NCBI GenBank assembly: GCA_945983355.1
Contig: CAMFSU010000009.1
Location: forward strand, 1-46,591
Source: an uncultured Clostridia bacterium
GTDB taxonomy: Bacteria; Bacillota; Clostridia; Oscillospirales; Acutalibacteraceae
DNA: 46,591 bases
Direction: 5' to 3'
Shown here piece after piece: positions 1 through 7,828 of this stretch (the stretch's first letter is position 1; each line of letters begins with the position of its first letter). The position numbers were made by a program, and so were the translations under genes. The notes beneath the pieces were generated by a model. That model was not told the DNA's origin. It saw only the letters and a list, made by a program, of their open reading frames with translations, and searched no databases.

Positions 1-558
1 ATGGTTTCTGCAGGCGATTTCAAAAACGGATCGACTTTTGATATGGATGGCGACGTATTCCAGGTCGTCGAGTTCCAGCATGTAAAACCCGGTAAGGGCG
101 CTGCTTTCGTAAGAACAAAAACCAAAAATGTAATTACCGGTTCGGTTATTGAAAAAAGCTATAACCCCACCGCTAAATTCCCAACCGCTTTCGTTGAAAG
201 AAAGGATATGGAATATTCCTATGCTGACGGCGATATTTACTATTTTATGGACCAAGAAACCTATGAATTAGTTCCTATTAACGCAAGTGATTTGGGCGAC
301 AACTTTAAGTTTGTTAAAGAAAATATGGTTTGCAAAATTTTGTCATATAAGGGCAAGGTTTTCGGTGTAGAACCCCCAACATTTGTTGAGCTTGAAATTA
401 CCCAAACCGACCCCGGCTTTGCAGGCAACACTGCAACCAATGCAACCAAACCCGCAACTGTTGAAACAGGTGCTGAAATCCGCGTACCGCTCTTCATCAA
501 CGAAGGCGACATGGTTCGTATTGACACACGCACAGGCGAATATATGGAACGCGCATAA
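1..558 (+). CDS. efp: Translation elongation factor P
   Basis: EF-P binds between the P and E sites of the ribosome and relieves stalling at proline runs. The 185-aa length and the three beta-barrel domain layout fit the family. The N-terminus [10 protein letters not shown] and the domain-I tip loop [10 protein letters not shown] are diagnostic; Lys32 in that loop is the position modified in many bacteria. The start is the first base of the window, and the protein begins where homologues begin, so the gene appears complete although its promoter lies outside. It is followed after 14 bases, with a GGGGG ribosome site, by the acidic zinc-ribbon gene, so the two are probably cotranscribed up to the terminator near 1032. 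No EF-P modification gene is visible here. Confidence 0.97.
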   Translation: MVSAGDFKNGSTFDMDGDVFQVVEFQHVKPGKGAAFVRTKTKNVITGSVIEKSYNPTAKFPTAFVERKDMEYSYADGDIYYFMDQETYELVPINASDLGDNFKFVKENMVCKILSYKGKVFGVEPPTFVELEITQTDPGFAGNTATNATKPATVETGAEIRVPLFINEGDMVRIDTRTGEYMERA

Positions 559-572
559 GGGGGATATTTACA

Positions 573-1016
573 ATGGATATTTGTGAAAAAATTGCTTATA
601 TTAAAGGTTTGGCCGAAGGGCTTGGCTTGGACGAAGCTACCAAAGAAGGCAAGGTTTTAACCGCCATTATTGATTTACTTGAAGATATCACAGAAGAAAT
701 TTGCGATATTGAAGATGGCTGTGACGAGCTTATGGAACAAATCGACGCTGTTGACGAAGACCTTTCCGCTTTGGAAGACATTATCTATGAAGAAGATGAT
801 TGTGATTGCTGCGACTGTGATTGTGATGATGACTGCTGCGATTGCGATGACGAGGTTTACGAAATCGAATGTCCCGCTTGCAATGACATTATCTATTTAG
901 ACGGCGAAATGTTAGAAGAAGAGGGTATGGTTTGCCCCAACTGCGGCACCGAGCTTGAATTTGATTTTGACGGTTGCGACTGCTGTGACTGTGAAGAAGA
1001 CGAAACCGAAGAATAA
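573..1016 (+). CDS. Acidic Cys/Asp-rich zinc-ribbon protein (CD1247 N-terminal domain type)
   Basis: 147 aa, extremely acidic. Residues 1-70 are predicted helical and resemble the CD1247 N-terminal domain found in clostridial proteins. Residues 77-92 are almost only Cys and Asp, with a second CDCCDC patch at 135-140. Between them is a CPAC...CPNC zinc ribbon (Cys100, Cys103, Cys121, Cys124). The ribbon suggests metal binding, and the Cys/Asp tracts could bind additional metal. No enzymatic motif is visible and the function is unknown. It lies 14 bases behind efp, and genes of this type often sit beside efp in Clostridia, so a translation-linked or metal-buffering role is possible but is inference only. 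Confidence 0.8.
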   Translation: MDICEKIAYIKGLAEGLGLDEATKEGKVLTAIIDLLEDITEEICDIEDGCDELMEQIDAVDEDLSALEDIIYEEDDCDCCDCDCDDDCCDCDDEVYEIECPACNDIIYLDGEMLEEEGMVCPNCGTELEFDFDGCDCCDCEEDETEE

Positions 1017-1031
1017 TTCATTAAATTAAAA

Positions 1032-1058
1032 GCCGCGCCCTAAAGCGCGGCCTTTTTT
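1032..1058 (+). terminator. Rho-independent terminator after efp operon
   Basis: Perfect 7-bp GC stem GCCGCGC/GCGCGGC (1032-1038 with 1045-1051), 6-nt loop, followed by C and six T. Confidence 0.9.
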
Positions 1059-1072
1059 ATGAGGTATATATT

Positions 1073-1687
1073 ATGAAAAAAAGTAAAATAATTGCAGTTT
1101 CAGTTTTGGCGGTTATCTTTGCCGTGGTTGTTGCGTTAACCTTTACCGGCACTATCGAGGCGATCGAGCCCGAAATACATAAGCTTTTAAACCCCAACGC
1201 TGAAATGAGCGAATTTATGCACAGCTTTACCGTTTTTGGTGACACTATTTTGGATGTTTTCCTTATTGCTGTTTTGGTGTTTTTACCATTTACAACCAAA
1301 AAGGTTGGTATTCCTGTTGCGGCAACTGCCATTGTTTCTACCGTTTTAAACAAGGTAATTAAAAATATCGTGGCCCGCCCCCGTCCTGACGAGGCACTTC
1401 GCCTTTTGGAAATTGACGGTTATAGCTTCCCAAGTGGTCACGCAATGAATAATGCCGCAATTTATATCGCAATTATGCTTTGCCTTTTGCCCCTTTGCAA
1501 AACCAAAACACAAAAGGGCATCGTAATTGCAATTTTCACTATTATTCCGCTTATCATCGGTGTTTCACGCGTTTACTTTAATGTGCATTTCACAAGCGAT
1601 GTTATTTGCGGTTGGTGCCTTGGTGCTATTGTGGCAATTTTAATGAGCGAAATTCCATTTAATAAAAAAGGTGCTTTAAATGAATAA
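1073..1687 (+). CDS. PAP2-family membrane phosphatase
   Basis: 204-aa integral membrane protein with about five hydrophobic segments. All three signature motifs of type-2 phosphatidic acid phosphatases are present: K97-x6-RP (KNIVARPRP), PSGH at 120-123 and SR-x5-H-x3-D (Ser165 to Asp176, with His172). Such enzymes dephosphorylate lipid phosphates or undecaprenyl pyrophosphate at the outer face of the membrane. The gene overlaps ispD by 8 bases and heads a cluster with two isoprenoid-precursor genes. That makes an undecaprenyl-pyrophosphate phosphatase role (BcrC-like) attractive but unproven. No ATG closer to a better ribosome site was found. Confidence 0.9.
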   Translation: MKKSKIIAVSVLAVIFAVVVALTFTGTIEAIEPEIHKLLNPNAEMSEFMHSFTVFGDTILDVFLIAVLVFLPFTTKKVGIPVAATAIVSTVLNKVIKNIVARPRPDEALRLLEIDGYSFPSGHAMNNAAIYIAIMLCLLPLCKTKTQKGIVIAIFTIIPLIIGVSRVYFNVHFTSDVICGWCLGAIVAILMSEIPFNKKGALNE

Positions 1688-2411
1688 AACCGAATTAGAG
1701 CTTGAATTTGAGGTTTTAAATACCGAAAATAGCGGTATACCCGTTATCGTTGTGGCGGCCGGCTCGTCAACACGAATGGGGCAAAACAAACAGCTTATAA
1801 GCGTTTGCGGTTTGCCCGTTTTGGTGCGCACCTTAAAGGCGTTTCAGCAGTGTGATGGTGTTTCTAATATAATTCTTGTTGCGTCAGGTGAAACCCTTTT
1901 AGAATATCAAAACCTTTGCGAAAAGTATATGATTTCAAAGGTTAGCGATGTTGTAGAGGGTGGCAAAAACCGACAGGAATCGGTGCTGTGCGGTATAAAA
2001 CGCCTTAAAGCAAATGATGAATTTGTGCTTATACACGACGGTGCCCGCCCGCTTGTGACAAATGATGTTATAAACCGCGTTATCGATGGGCTTAAAACCC
2101 ACTTGGCTGTTACCCCTGTTGTTAAGGTTAAGGACACAATTAAGCAAATCGCAGAAAACGGCGAGGTTATAAAAACCGTTTGCCGTGATGATTTGGTGCA
2201 GGTACAAACCCCGCAGGGCGTTAATGTTAAAAAATATCTCGATGCACTTAAAGATAAAGATTTAAGCCAATTTACCGATGATGTTTCAATTTTTGAAGCC
2301 GCAGGGGAAAGGGTGCTTACTGTCTTGGGCGACTATAAAAACATTAAAATAACCACGCCTGACGATGTTGTCACAGCAGAAGCATTTTTAAAGGGGGACT
2401 TTGTCGAATGA
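1680..2411 (+). CDS. ispD: 2-C-methyl-D-erythritol 4-phosphate cytidylyltransferase
   Basis: Catalyses CTP + MEP to CDP-methylerythritol in the MEP (non-mevalonate) isoprenoid pathway. The nucleotidyltransferase signature AAGSSTRMG followed by Lys (about residues 26-37) and the later VHDGARPLV-type motif (here IHDGARPLV) are clear. At 243 aa it is slightly long because of a ~20-residue acidic N-terminal extension before the canonical PVIVVAAG strand. The ATG at 1680 overlaps the PAP2 gene and gives that extension; no nearer start is obviously better. Its stop overlaps the ispF start by 4 bases, giving translational coupling. Confidence 0.96.
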   Translation: MNKTELELEFEVLNTENSGIPVIVVAAGSSTRMGQNKQLISVCGLPVLVRTLKAFQQCDGVSNIILVASGETLLEYQNLCEKYMISKVSDVVEGGKNRQESVLCGIKRLKANDEFVLIHDGARPLVTNDVINRVIDGLKTHLAVTPVVKVKDTIKQIAENGEVIKTVCRDDLVQVQTPQGVNVKKYLDALKDKDLSQFTDDVSIFEAAGERVLTVLGDYKNIKITTPDDVVTAEAFLKGDFVE

Positions 2412-2881
2412 GAATAGGTCACGGTTATGATGTTCATAAGTTTTGCGATGACAGAAAGCTTATTATAGGCGGGGTAGAAATACCCTTTGATAAGGGGCTT
2501 TTGGGCCACAGCGATGCCGATGTTTTGCTTCACGCAATAAGCGATGCGCTTTTAGGAGCGGCGGCTTTGGGTGATATAGGCAAGCATTTTCCCGACAGCA
2601 GTGCCGAATTTTTAAATATCGACAGCCGAATTTTGCTTCGCAAGGTTATAGCACTTTTAAAGGAAAAGGGCTATACCGTTTCTAATATCGATGCAACTAT
2701 CATTGCACAAAAGCCGAAAATGGCGGCATATATTGAAAAAATGCGCCAAAACATTGCCGACGACTGCGGTGTTTTTGTTGATAAAATCAATGTGAAAGCC
2801 ACCACGGAAGAGGGGCTTGGCTTTACGGGTGAACTGCTTGGTATTTCGGCCCACGCGGTTTGCCTAATTACACAAGAATAA
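2408..2881 (+). CDS. ispF: 2-C-methyl-D-erythritol 2,4-cyclodiphosphate synthase
   Basis: 157 aa, the family's normal length. The N-terminal [12 protein letters not shown] contains the Asp and His metal ligands (DxH), and [18 protein letters not shown] is the second signature. The enzyme forms the cyclic diphosphate of the MEP pathway directly after IspD/IspE. ATGA overlap with ispD. The ispE, ispG and ispH genes are not in the window. Confidence 0.97.
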   Translation: MRIGHGYDVHKFCDDRKLIIGGVEIPFDKGLLGHSDADVLLHAISDALLGAAALGDIGKHFPDSSAEFLNIDSRILLRKVIALLKEKGYTVSNIDATIIAQKPKMAAYIEKMRQNIADDCGVFVDKINVKATTEEGLGFTGELLGISAHAVCLITQE

Positions 2882-2923
2882 AAAAATAAAGCTTGTCATA
2901 TCCTTTTATTAAGAGGGGATTTG

Positions 2924-3352
2924 ATGAAGCTTTATTTTATCTTTACTAAAAAGGGATTAGCGGTAATTTTCATTTTTGTTGTAATGTTTTTAATAATAAT
3001 CGGCCAATTTTCAACCGTTAATTTAAATTATATTGATGGTTCGACAAACCAAAAGCGTATGGAATATTTTTCATCCCTTGGTCTTGATGTAAACGAAACT
3101 GCCGTTTTAGAAAAGCAAACCGTAATACCCCAAAAGCTTTCGGGCGTGTTTTTAGATTACAGCAACATATTAAAAGAGTCTGGCTTTAATATTTCCGACC
3201 ATCTTGGTAAAAATGCGACATATTATCGTTATTCTTTAAAAAGTGAACCACAAAAAAGTATTAACATTTTGGTGGTTGAGAATAAAATTATAGCAGGGGA
3301 TATCACCGACAATTTAAGCGGTGAAATTACTTCTTTAACAAGGATTAAATGA
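2924..3352 (+). CDS. DUF4830-type membrane-anchored protein
   Basis: 142 aa when started at ATG 2924. An upstream in-frame TTG at 2921 is too close to the AAGAGGGGA ribosome site at 2911-2919. Residues ~10-30 are one strongly hydrophobic segment, giving an anchor or uncleaved signal; the remainder is an extracytoplasmic domain that resembles clostridial DUF4830 proteins. The function is unknown. It sits between ispF and the pseudouridine synthase, whose ATG directly follows its TGA, so it is part of this operon. There are no catalytic motifs that I can name. Confidence 0.75.
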   Translation: MKLYFIFTKKGLAVIFIFVVMFLIIIGQFSTVNLNYIDGSTNQKRMEYFSSLGLDVNETAVLEKQTVIPQKLSGVFLDYSNILKESGFNISDHLGKNATYYRYSLKSEPQKSINILVVENKIIAGDITDNLSGEITSLTRIK

Positions 3353-4063
3353 ATGAAACAGGAACGATTAGACAAAATAATAGCAACGCAGTTTAATGTG
3401 TCACGAAGAGATGCACGAATTGCCATTCGCCGTGGAAAAGTAAAGGTTTGCGGCAAAACCGTGCGTGATTTCGGTCTGCTTACAAATATTGACAGCGAAA
3501 TTTCTTTTGACGGACAGGCACTAAATTATAAAGAGCATATTTATATACTTATGAATAAGCCAAAGGGTGTTTTGTCGGCAAGCAGTGACAAAAATAAAAA
3601 AACGGTTGTCGATTTAGTGCCTGAAAATCTTCGCCGGCAGGGGCTTTTTCCTGTGGGTCGGCTTGATAAGGATACAACGGGCTTTTTAATTATTACCGAT
3701 GACGGCGATTTTGCCCATAAGGCAATTTCCCCTAAATATGAAGTTTATAAAACCTATATTGTTCGGTTGGACGGCGAATTGACTGAGGATATGACAACCG
3801 CTTTTGCTGACGGAATTACCCTTGCCGATGGCACAAAATGCCGAAAGGCAACCCTTGAAATTTTAGATAAAAATACCGCAAGGGTTAAAATTTGTGAGGG
3901 AAAATACCACCAAATAAAAAGAATGTTTGGTGTTGTGGGGCTTGGCGTAAATGAATTAAAGCGCGAAGCAGTCGGTGCATTTTCTTTACCGAAAGATTTA
4001 GCAGAAGGGGACTGTATTGAAGTTTCAACCGCCGAAATTGAGCAAATTTTCACAAATTATTAA
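3353..4063 (+). CDS. rsuA: 16S rRNA pseudouridine synthase, RsuA/RluE family
   Basis: 236 aa: an N-terminal S4 RNA-binding domain (ERLDKIIATQFNVSRRDARI, about residues 4-50) followed by the catalytic domain with VGRLDKDTTG, in which Asp105 is the nucleophile. The family isomerises specific uridines in small- or large-subunit rRNA; closest in architecture to RsuA (E. coli U516) and to B. subtilis YtzG/RluB-like enzymes, so the exact target is uncertain. The ATG abuts the TGA of the preceding gene. The 144-base gap downstream carries the promoter of the ABC ATPase. Confidence 0.88.
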   Translation: MKQERLDKIIATQFNVSRRDARIAIRRGKVKVCGKTVRDFGLLTNIDSEISFDGQALNYKEHIYILMNKPKGVLSASSDKNKKTVVDLVPENLRRQGLFPVGRLDKDTTGFLIITDDGDFAHKAISPKYEVYKTYIVRLDGELTEDMTTAFADGITLADGTKCRKATLEILDKNTARVKICEGKYHQIKRMFGVVGLGVNELKREAVGAFSLPKDLAEGDCIEVSTAEIEQIFTNY

Positions 4064-4137
4064 CAATAGGTGGCGAAATAACCAAAAAACGAAACATAAC
4101 ATTGGCTACATTTTGCATAGAAATAAGCGCCAAGTTT

Positions 4138-4146
4138 TGCTATAAT
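4138..4146 (+). promoter_or_regulatory. Extended -10 promoter for the ABC ATPase
   Basis: TGCTATAAT (4138-4146) is an extended -10 box with no good -35 at 17 bp. It leaves a leader of about 55 bases to the ATG at 4208, which has an AGGAG ribosome site near 4194. Confidence 0.6.
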
Positions 4147-4207
4147 ATCATTGTACTATCGGGGAAATGTGACTTTCCCAAAAATTTAATCACAGGAGAA
4201 TTGTACT

Positions 4208-5350
4208 ATGGCAAGTTTATCACTTCGTAATGTTTACAAAAGATACCCCGGCGGCGTTGTAGCTGTTACCGACTTCAACCTTGAAATTAAGGATAAGGAA
4301 TTTATCGTATTCGTAGGTCCTTCAGGTTGCGGTAAATCCACCACTCTCCGTATGGTTGCAGGTCTTGAAGAAATTTCTGAAGGTGAAGTTTATATCGGCG
4401 ACCGTCTTGTTAACGATGTTGCACCTAAAGACCGTGATATCGCAATGGTTTTCCAAAACTATGCACTTTATCCTCATATGAGCGTGTTCGACAACATGGC
4501 TTTCGGTCTTAAGCTTCGCAAAACCCCAAGAGATGAAATCAGACGCCGTGTAGAAGAAGCTGCTCGAATTCTTGATATTGAACACCTTCTTGAACGCAAA
4601 CCTAAGGCATTGTCCGGTGGTCAGCGTCAGCGTGTTGCTTTAGGTCGTGCTATCGTTCGTGAACCTAAGGTATTCTTACTTGACGAACCTCTCTCCAACT
4701 TGGACGCTAAGCTTCGTGCACAAATGCGTACCGAAATTTCTAAGCTCCATCAACGCTTGGGTACAACCTTTATTTACGTAACCCACGACCAAACCGAAGC
4801 TATGACCATGGCTTCTCGTATCGTTGTTATGAAGAGCGGTGTTATCCAACAGGTTGATACTCCTCAAAACCTTTATCTCTATCCTTGCAACCTCTTCGTT
4901 GCTGGCTTTATCGGTTCACCTCAAATGAACTTTATCGAAGCAAAGCTTCTTAAAGAAGGCAAAGATTTCTTCGTTGAATACGGCACAGAAGATACCAAAA
5001 CTCGTGCAGGTGTTAAGTTTAAGATTAAGCTTCCCGCTGAAAAGAATAAGGATAACTGCCTTGAAGAATATGTTGGCAAGGAAGTTATTATGGGTATCCG
5101 TCCTGAAAATGTTCACAACGAACCCGAACTTATCGAAGCAAACAAAGACGGTATTGTTGAAGCTAATGTTGAAGTTACCGAACTTATGGGTGCTGAAACC
5201 TATCTTTATATGGATAGTGAAGAACAAAAAATCACCGCTCGTGTTGCTCCTACCAACACAGCTAAGCCCGGCGACAAGATTCAAATTGCTTTCGAAACCA
5301 AGAAGATTCACCTCTTCGACAAGGATACCGAAATCACAATTTGCAACTAA
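4208..5350 (+). CDS. ugpC: ABC sugar-transporter ATPase, UgpC/MsmX family
   Basis: 380 aa. Walker [10 protein letters not shown] (37-45), Q-loop in [13 protein letters not shown], signature LSGGQRQR, Walker B VFLLDEP with D-loop SNLDAKLR, and the switch His in VTHDQTEA. The C-terminal ~140 residues form the OB/TOBE regulatory domain characteristic of carbohydrate-importing ATPases. No permease or binding-protein genes are adjacent, as for B. subtilis msmX, whose product serves several sugar importers. The gene is richer in preferred codons than its neighbours, suggesting high expression. It is monocistronic: own promoter upstream, terminator at 5368. Confidence 0.93.
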   Translation: MASLSLRNVYKRYPGGVVAVTDFNLEIKDKEFIVFVGPSGCGKSTTLRMVAGLEEISEGEVYIGDRLVNDVAPKDRDIAMVFQNYALYPHMSVFDNMAFGLKLRKTPRDEIRRRVEEAARILDIEHLLERKPKALSGGQRQRVALGRAIVREPKVFLLDEPLSNLDAKLRAQMRTEISKLHQRLGTTFIYVTHDQTEAMTMASRIVVMKSGVIQQVDTPQNLYLYPCNLFVAGFIGSPQMNFIEAKLLKEGKDFFVEYGTEDTKTRAGVKFKIKLPAEKNKDNCLEEYVGKEVIMGIRPENVHNEPELIEANKDGIVEANVEVTELMGAETYLYMDSEEQKITARVAPTNTAKPGDKIQIAFETKKIHLFDKDTEITICN

Positions 5351-5367
5351 TATTTATAAAATTAAAG

Positions 5368-5397
5368 CCGAGTGTCCAAATGGGCACTCGGTTTTTT
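5368..5397. terminator. Terminator between the ABC ATPase and yjjG genes
   Basis: 10-bp stem with one G-T pair (5368-5377 with 5382-5391), AAAT loop, followed by six T on the plus strand. On the minus strand the flank is less T-rich. Confidence 0.85.
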
Positions 5398-5406
5398 CGT
5401 TATTTA

Positions 5407-6084
5407 TTATAAAATTTCTTTAAGCTGCTGTAAGCTTTTAATTTCATAGGTGGGCATGTACTTGCCTTTAACTTTTTGCGGGTTATACCAACAGGTGTCA
5501 ATACCGCTGTTTATACCGCCCAAAATGTCGGATGACTGACTGTCACCCACAACAAGCATTTTTGATTTATCCTTTTCGGGTATTTTGTCAATAACATAAT
5601 CAAAATATTCGGTGTCGGGCTTTTGGCTTCCCGCATCCTCTGACACGAAAACACCATCGAAATATGGCTCCAACCCCGAACCCTTAATTCTGCTGTATTG
5701 TGTGGTGCAAAGCCCGTTTGTTGTAGCGCAAAAGTAATATCCGCGGGCTTTAAGGTAGTCAAGCACCTCAAAAACACCGTCAATGGTATAGTTGCTTTCA
5801 CCTAAATAGGTAGTGTATTTTACCGCCATTGTTTTGGTGTCGGCGGTAAGACCGTAATGCTCACAAAAGCTGATAAAACGGCCCTCATAAATCATTTCCT
5901 TGGGTATCTCGCCGTTTTCGAAGCGCTCCCACCAGCCGCGGTTTATTTTTGAATAAACCTCAACCGCATCATCGTCAAAGGGTAAGCCGTGTTCTGATAA
6001 AACACGCCTAATTGATACGGCTTCGGCTTTTGAAAAGTCTAAAAGTGTGTTATCTAAATCTAAAAATAGGGTAGTATATTTCAT
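5407..6084 (-). CDS. yjjG: HAD hydrolase, YjjG-like noncanonical pyrimidine nucleotidase
   Basis: 225 aa. HAD motif I FLDLDNTLLDF, motif II ATTNG, motif III Lys in SQKPDTEYF and motif IV GDSQSSDI are all present, with an alpha-helical C1 cap between motifs I and II. Proteins of this subgroup remove phosphate from pyrimidine nucleoside 5'-monophosphates, including noncanonical ones (house-cleaning). The substrate is inferred from family resemblance, not from visible residues. It is last in a three-gene minus-strand group (Nudix, RING-like, YjjG); the second Nudix-type house-cleaning enzyme nearby is consistent. Confidence 0.85.
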   Translation of the reverse strand: MKYTTLFLDLDNTLLDFSKAEAVSIRRVLSEHGLPFDDDAVEVYSKINRGWWERFENGEIPKEMIYEGRFISFCEHYGLTADTKTMAVKYTTYLGESNYTIDGVFEVLDYLKARGYYFCATTNGLCTTQYSRIKGSGLEPYFDGVFVSEDAGSQKPDTEYFDYVIDKIPEKDKSKMLVVGDSQSSDILGGINSGIDTCWYNPQKVKGKYMPTYEIKSLQQLKEIL

Positions 6085-6087
6085 TTT

Positions 6088-6966
6088 TTATCCCCAAAAC
6101 AATGTAAAAATGATTGCCGGCAAATAATTTGTTGCTAAAAGACCAATTAAAAACAGTAAAATATTAACGCCGCCCTGTTTTCTAAAATCTTCCGCAATAT
6201 CATCGCTGTTGGCTTTAATATCCTTGATTTTAGAAATTGTATGTTGTCTATACCACCAGTCGCCTAAAATAGCCACTGTAATACGTAAGGCGAAATCAAA
6301 AACAGAGCTTAAAAATGCTGAAATTAAAAGTGTGTAGTGTATTTGTGAAAGGTTTGTTGTCATAAACTGCATCATTTCAGCCGTGGTTTTAATGTCTTCA
6401 AAGCCAAGATTAAACAGTGTTATTTGAAGCGGAAAGGTTAAAAGATTAAAAATAATAGTTAAAACAGCACATACAATACCCGCTTTATACATTTTTCTTG
6501 ACAAAAGCCACTGGGATGGGAATAAAAATGCCATAAAATTCCACGAGATTTTTTGGCTTTTTGAAAGACGCTTGAATTTTGGAATATAGCGTGCAGTGTT
6601 GGAAATAACAAAGTTACGGGCTTCCTTTGCGGTTACGCCGTCTTCAATTATTTCGTCGGGCGCAACGCCACCCAAAAAGTCCATTGGCGGAAGATTGCGA
6701 AAAATTTCATCCCCGGGTGTGTAATTATCATCTTTTACGGTGCTTTGTGTATATTGTGCCTTACTGTTATCGGTTTTTTCGCCTGCTTTCAGCTTGTCAT
6801 ATTGCATATCGGTGCCGTGAGTGTCCTCAAGAGCACAGTGACCGATAGAGTTATAACATTCCCTATGGTGCGGCGCACCGCAAACGGGGCAGTAAACCAC
6901 ATCATCCTCTTCAAAAAGATATGCGTGGCACAGCACACAGGTGTCGTTTTGCTTTTTAAGAGTCAT
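6088..6966 (-). CDS. RING-like zinc-finger membrane protein (prokaryotic RING / DUF2628-like)
   Basis: 292 aa. The N-terminal 45 residues carry a cross-brace-like Cys/His set: Cys10, Cys13, Cys26, Cys29, His33/34, Cys37, Cys44 (CVLC, CPVCGAPHH, C, C). This resembles the prokaryotic RING-finger family. A ~90-residue polar linker precedes at least three hydrophobic segments and a WWYRQH motif, as in DUF2628 membrane proteins. The protein is thus probably membrane-anchored with a cytoplasmic zinc finger. No ubiquitin-like machinery is nearby and no enzymatic role should be assumed. Its start overlaps the Nudix stop by 4 bases, and it ends 3 bases from yjjG. Confidence 0.75.
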   Translation of the reverse strand: MTLKKQNDTCVLCHAYLFEEDDVVYCPVCGAPHHRECYNSIGHCALEDTHGTDMQYDKLKAGEKTDNSKAQYTQSTVKDDNYTPGDEIFRNLPPMDFLGGVAPDEIIEDGVTAKEARNFVISNTARYIPKFKRLSKSQKISWNFMAFLFPSQWLLSRKMYKAGIVCAVLTIIFNLLTFPLQITLFNLGFEDIKTTAEMMQFMTTNLSQIHYTLLISAFLSSVFDFALRITVAILGDWWYRQHTISKIKDIKANSDDIAEDFRKQGGVNILLFLIGLLATNYLPAIIFTLFWG

Positions 6967-7487
6967 AAAACTGCTCCTTCTAAAATGCCGGTGCTTTCAA
7001 AAAGCTTTTGAAAATATTCTTTGCCGTAATTATGAAAGCGACCAAGCTTAATCATTTTTTTTAGCTCGTCAGCATCAACCCATTTTGCCTCGGCAACTTC
7101 GCTTTCTTGAAGCTTTAAGCTGTCAATTTCGGGGTTTGCAACAATAAGCCAAGCATCTAAAAATGAATTTCTTCTTTTAAGGTGAAAGATTTGTTTAAGC
7201 GTGTCTTCGTTTGATTTAATTCCAAGCTCTTCAAAAAGCTCGCGCCTTGCGGCAGTAAATGAGCTTTCACCCGAAATTGCGGCTCCGCCTGTTGCGGCCC
7301 ATTCACCCGGCATAAGCTTTTTTCTTTCGCTTCGGCGCTGAATTAAAAATTTGCCGTCGGGCGACACTACCCAAATATGCACAACTAGGTGGTATTCACC
7401 CGGCTTTAAAAAACTGCGACCTCTTACAGCAGTTTTGCCTGTCAGGACGCCGTTTTCGTTAAATATATCCCAAATTTCTTTACTCAT
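6963..7487 (-). CDS. Nudix hydrolase
   Basis: 174 aa with a full Nudix box G-x5-E-x7-REUxEExGU (GGAAISGESSFTAARREL then FEELGI), the site that binds Mg2+ and cleaves nucleoside diphosphate-linked substrates. The N-terminal MSKEIWDIFNENG resembles the isopentenyl-diphosphate isomerase/MutT-like branch common in Clostridia. Substrate unknown. I chose ATG 7487, the first Met of the conserved domain. The longer reading frame to 7592 adds a hydrophobic, AT-rich translation without a ribosome site. First gene of the minus-strand trio. Confidence 0.87.
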   Translation of the reverse strand: MSKEIWDIFNENGVLTGKTAVRGRSFLKPGEYHLVVHIWVVSPDGKFLIQRRSERKKLMPGEWAATGGAAISGESSFTAARRELFEELGIKSNEDTLKQIFHLKRRNSFLDAWLIVANPEIDSLKLQESEVAEAKWVDADELKKMIKLGRFHNYGKEYFQKLFESTGILEGAVL

Positions 7488-7607
7488 TATGTGATAAAAT
7501 TCTCCCAATATTTCTCTATCAAACAATACTGATAGCAGTATACTATATAAAATCAAATATATTATAACAAAATTGTGAATTTTTTTCAACAATTTATATC
7601 TTTACTA

Positions 7608-7636
7608 TTGTAAAAAGTTTTATTTTATGTTAAAAT
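7608..7636 (+). promoter_or_regulatory. Promoter of SRP RNA
   Basis: TTGTAA (7608-7613), 17-bp spacer, TAAAAT (7631-7636). The expected start near 7643 lies just before the 5' strand of the RNA's closing helix. Confidence 0.65.
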
Positions 7637-7656
7637 TACTTTTGTTAAATTGCACA

Positions 7657-7800
7657 TTGCGTGTCGGAATGTGCGAATGGGCGGGTCCTGTGCGACGGGA
7701 TGCTACGAACCATGTCAGGCGGGGAACCGAGCAGCATTAAGTAGATTTTTCTGTGCGCCGCAGTCAATCGGTTCATTCGTACATTCGGATGCGCAAGTTT
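7657..7800 (+). ncRNA. ffs: Signal recognition particle RNA (4.5S-like)
   Basis: The apical SRP domain is recognisable at 7707-7740: GAACCATGTCAGG, an internal loop with GGGGAACC, and GAGCAGCATTAAG, matching the conserved Ffh-binding helix 8 symmetric/asymmetric loops of bacterial SRP RNA. Flanking arms pair over a long helix (7657-7679 with 7774-7796 share TTGCG/CGCAA, GAATGT/ACATTC and CGAATG/CATTCG), and a T-run follows at 7798-7803. The position immediately upstream of dnaX-ybaB-recR is the same as in Bacillus subtilis. The 340-base gap between the Nudix gene and dnaX is filled by this RNA and its promoter. The exact ends are estimated. Confidence 0.88.
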
Positions 7801-7828
7801 TTTATTATTTTTAACCCGAGGTGTAAAA

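Noticed and set aside
7488-7592. Longer N-terminus for the Nudix hydrolase
   Set aside because: The extra 35 codons give a hydrophobic, AT-rich translation unlike the family and have no ribosome site. They overlap the probable promoter region.
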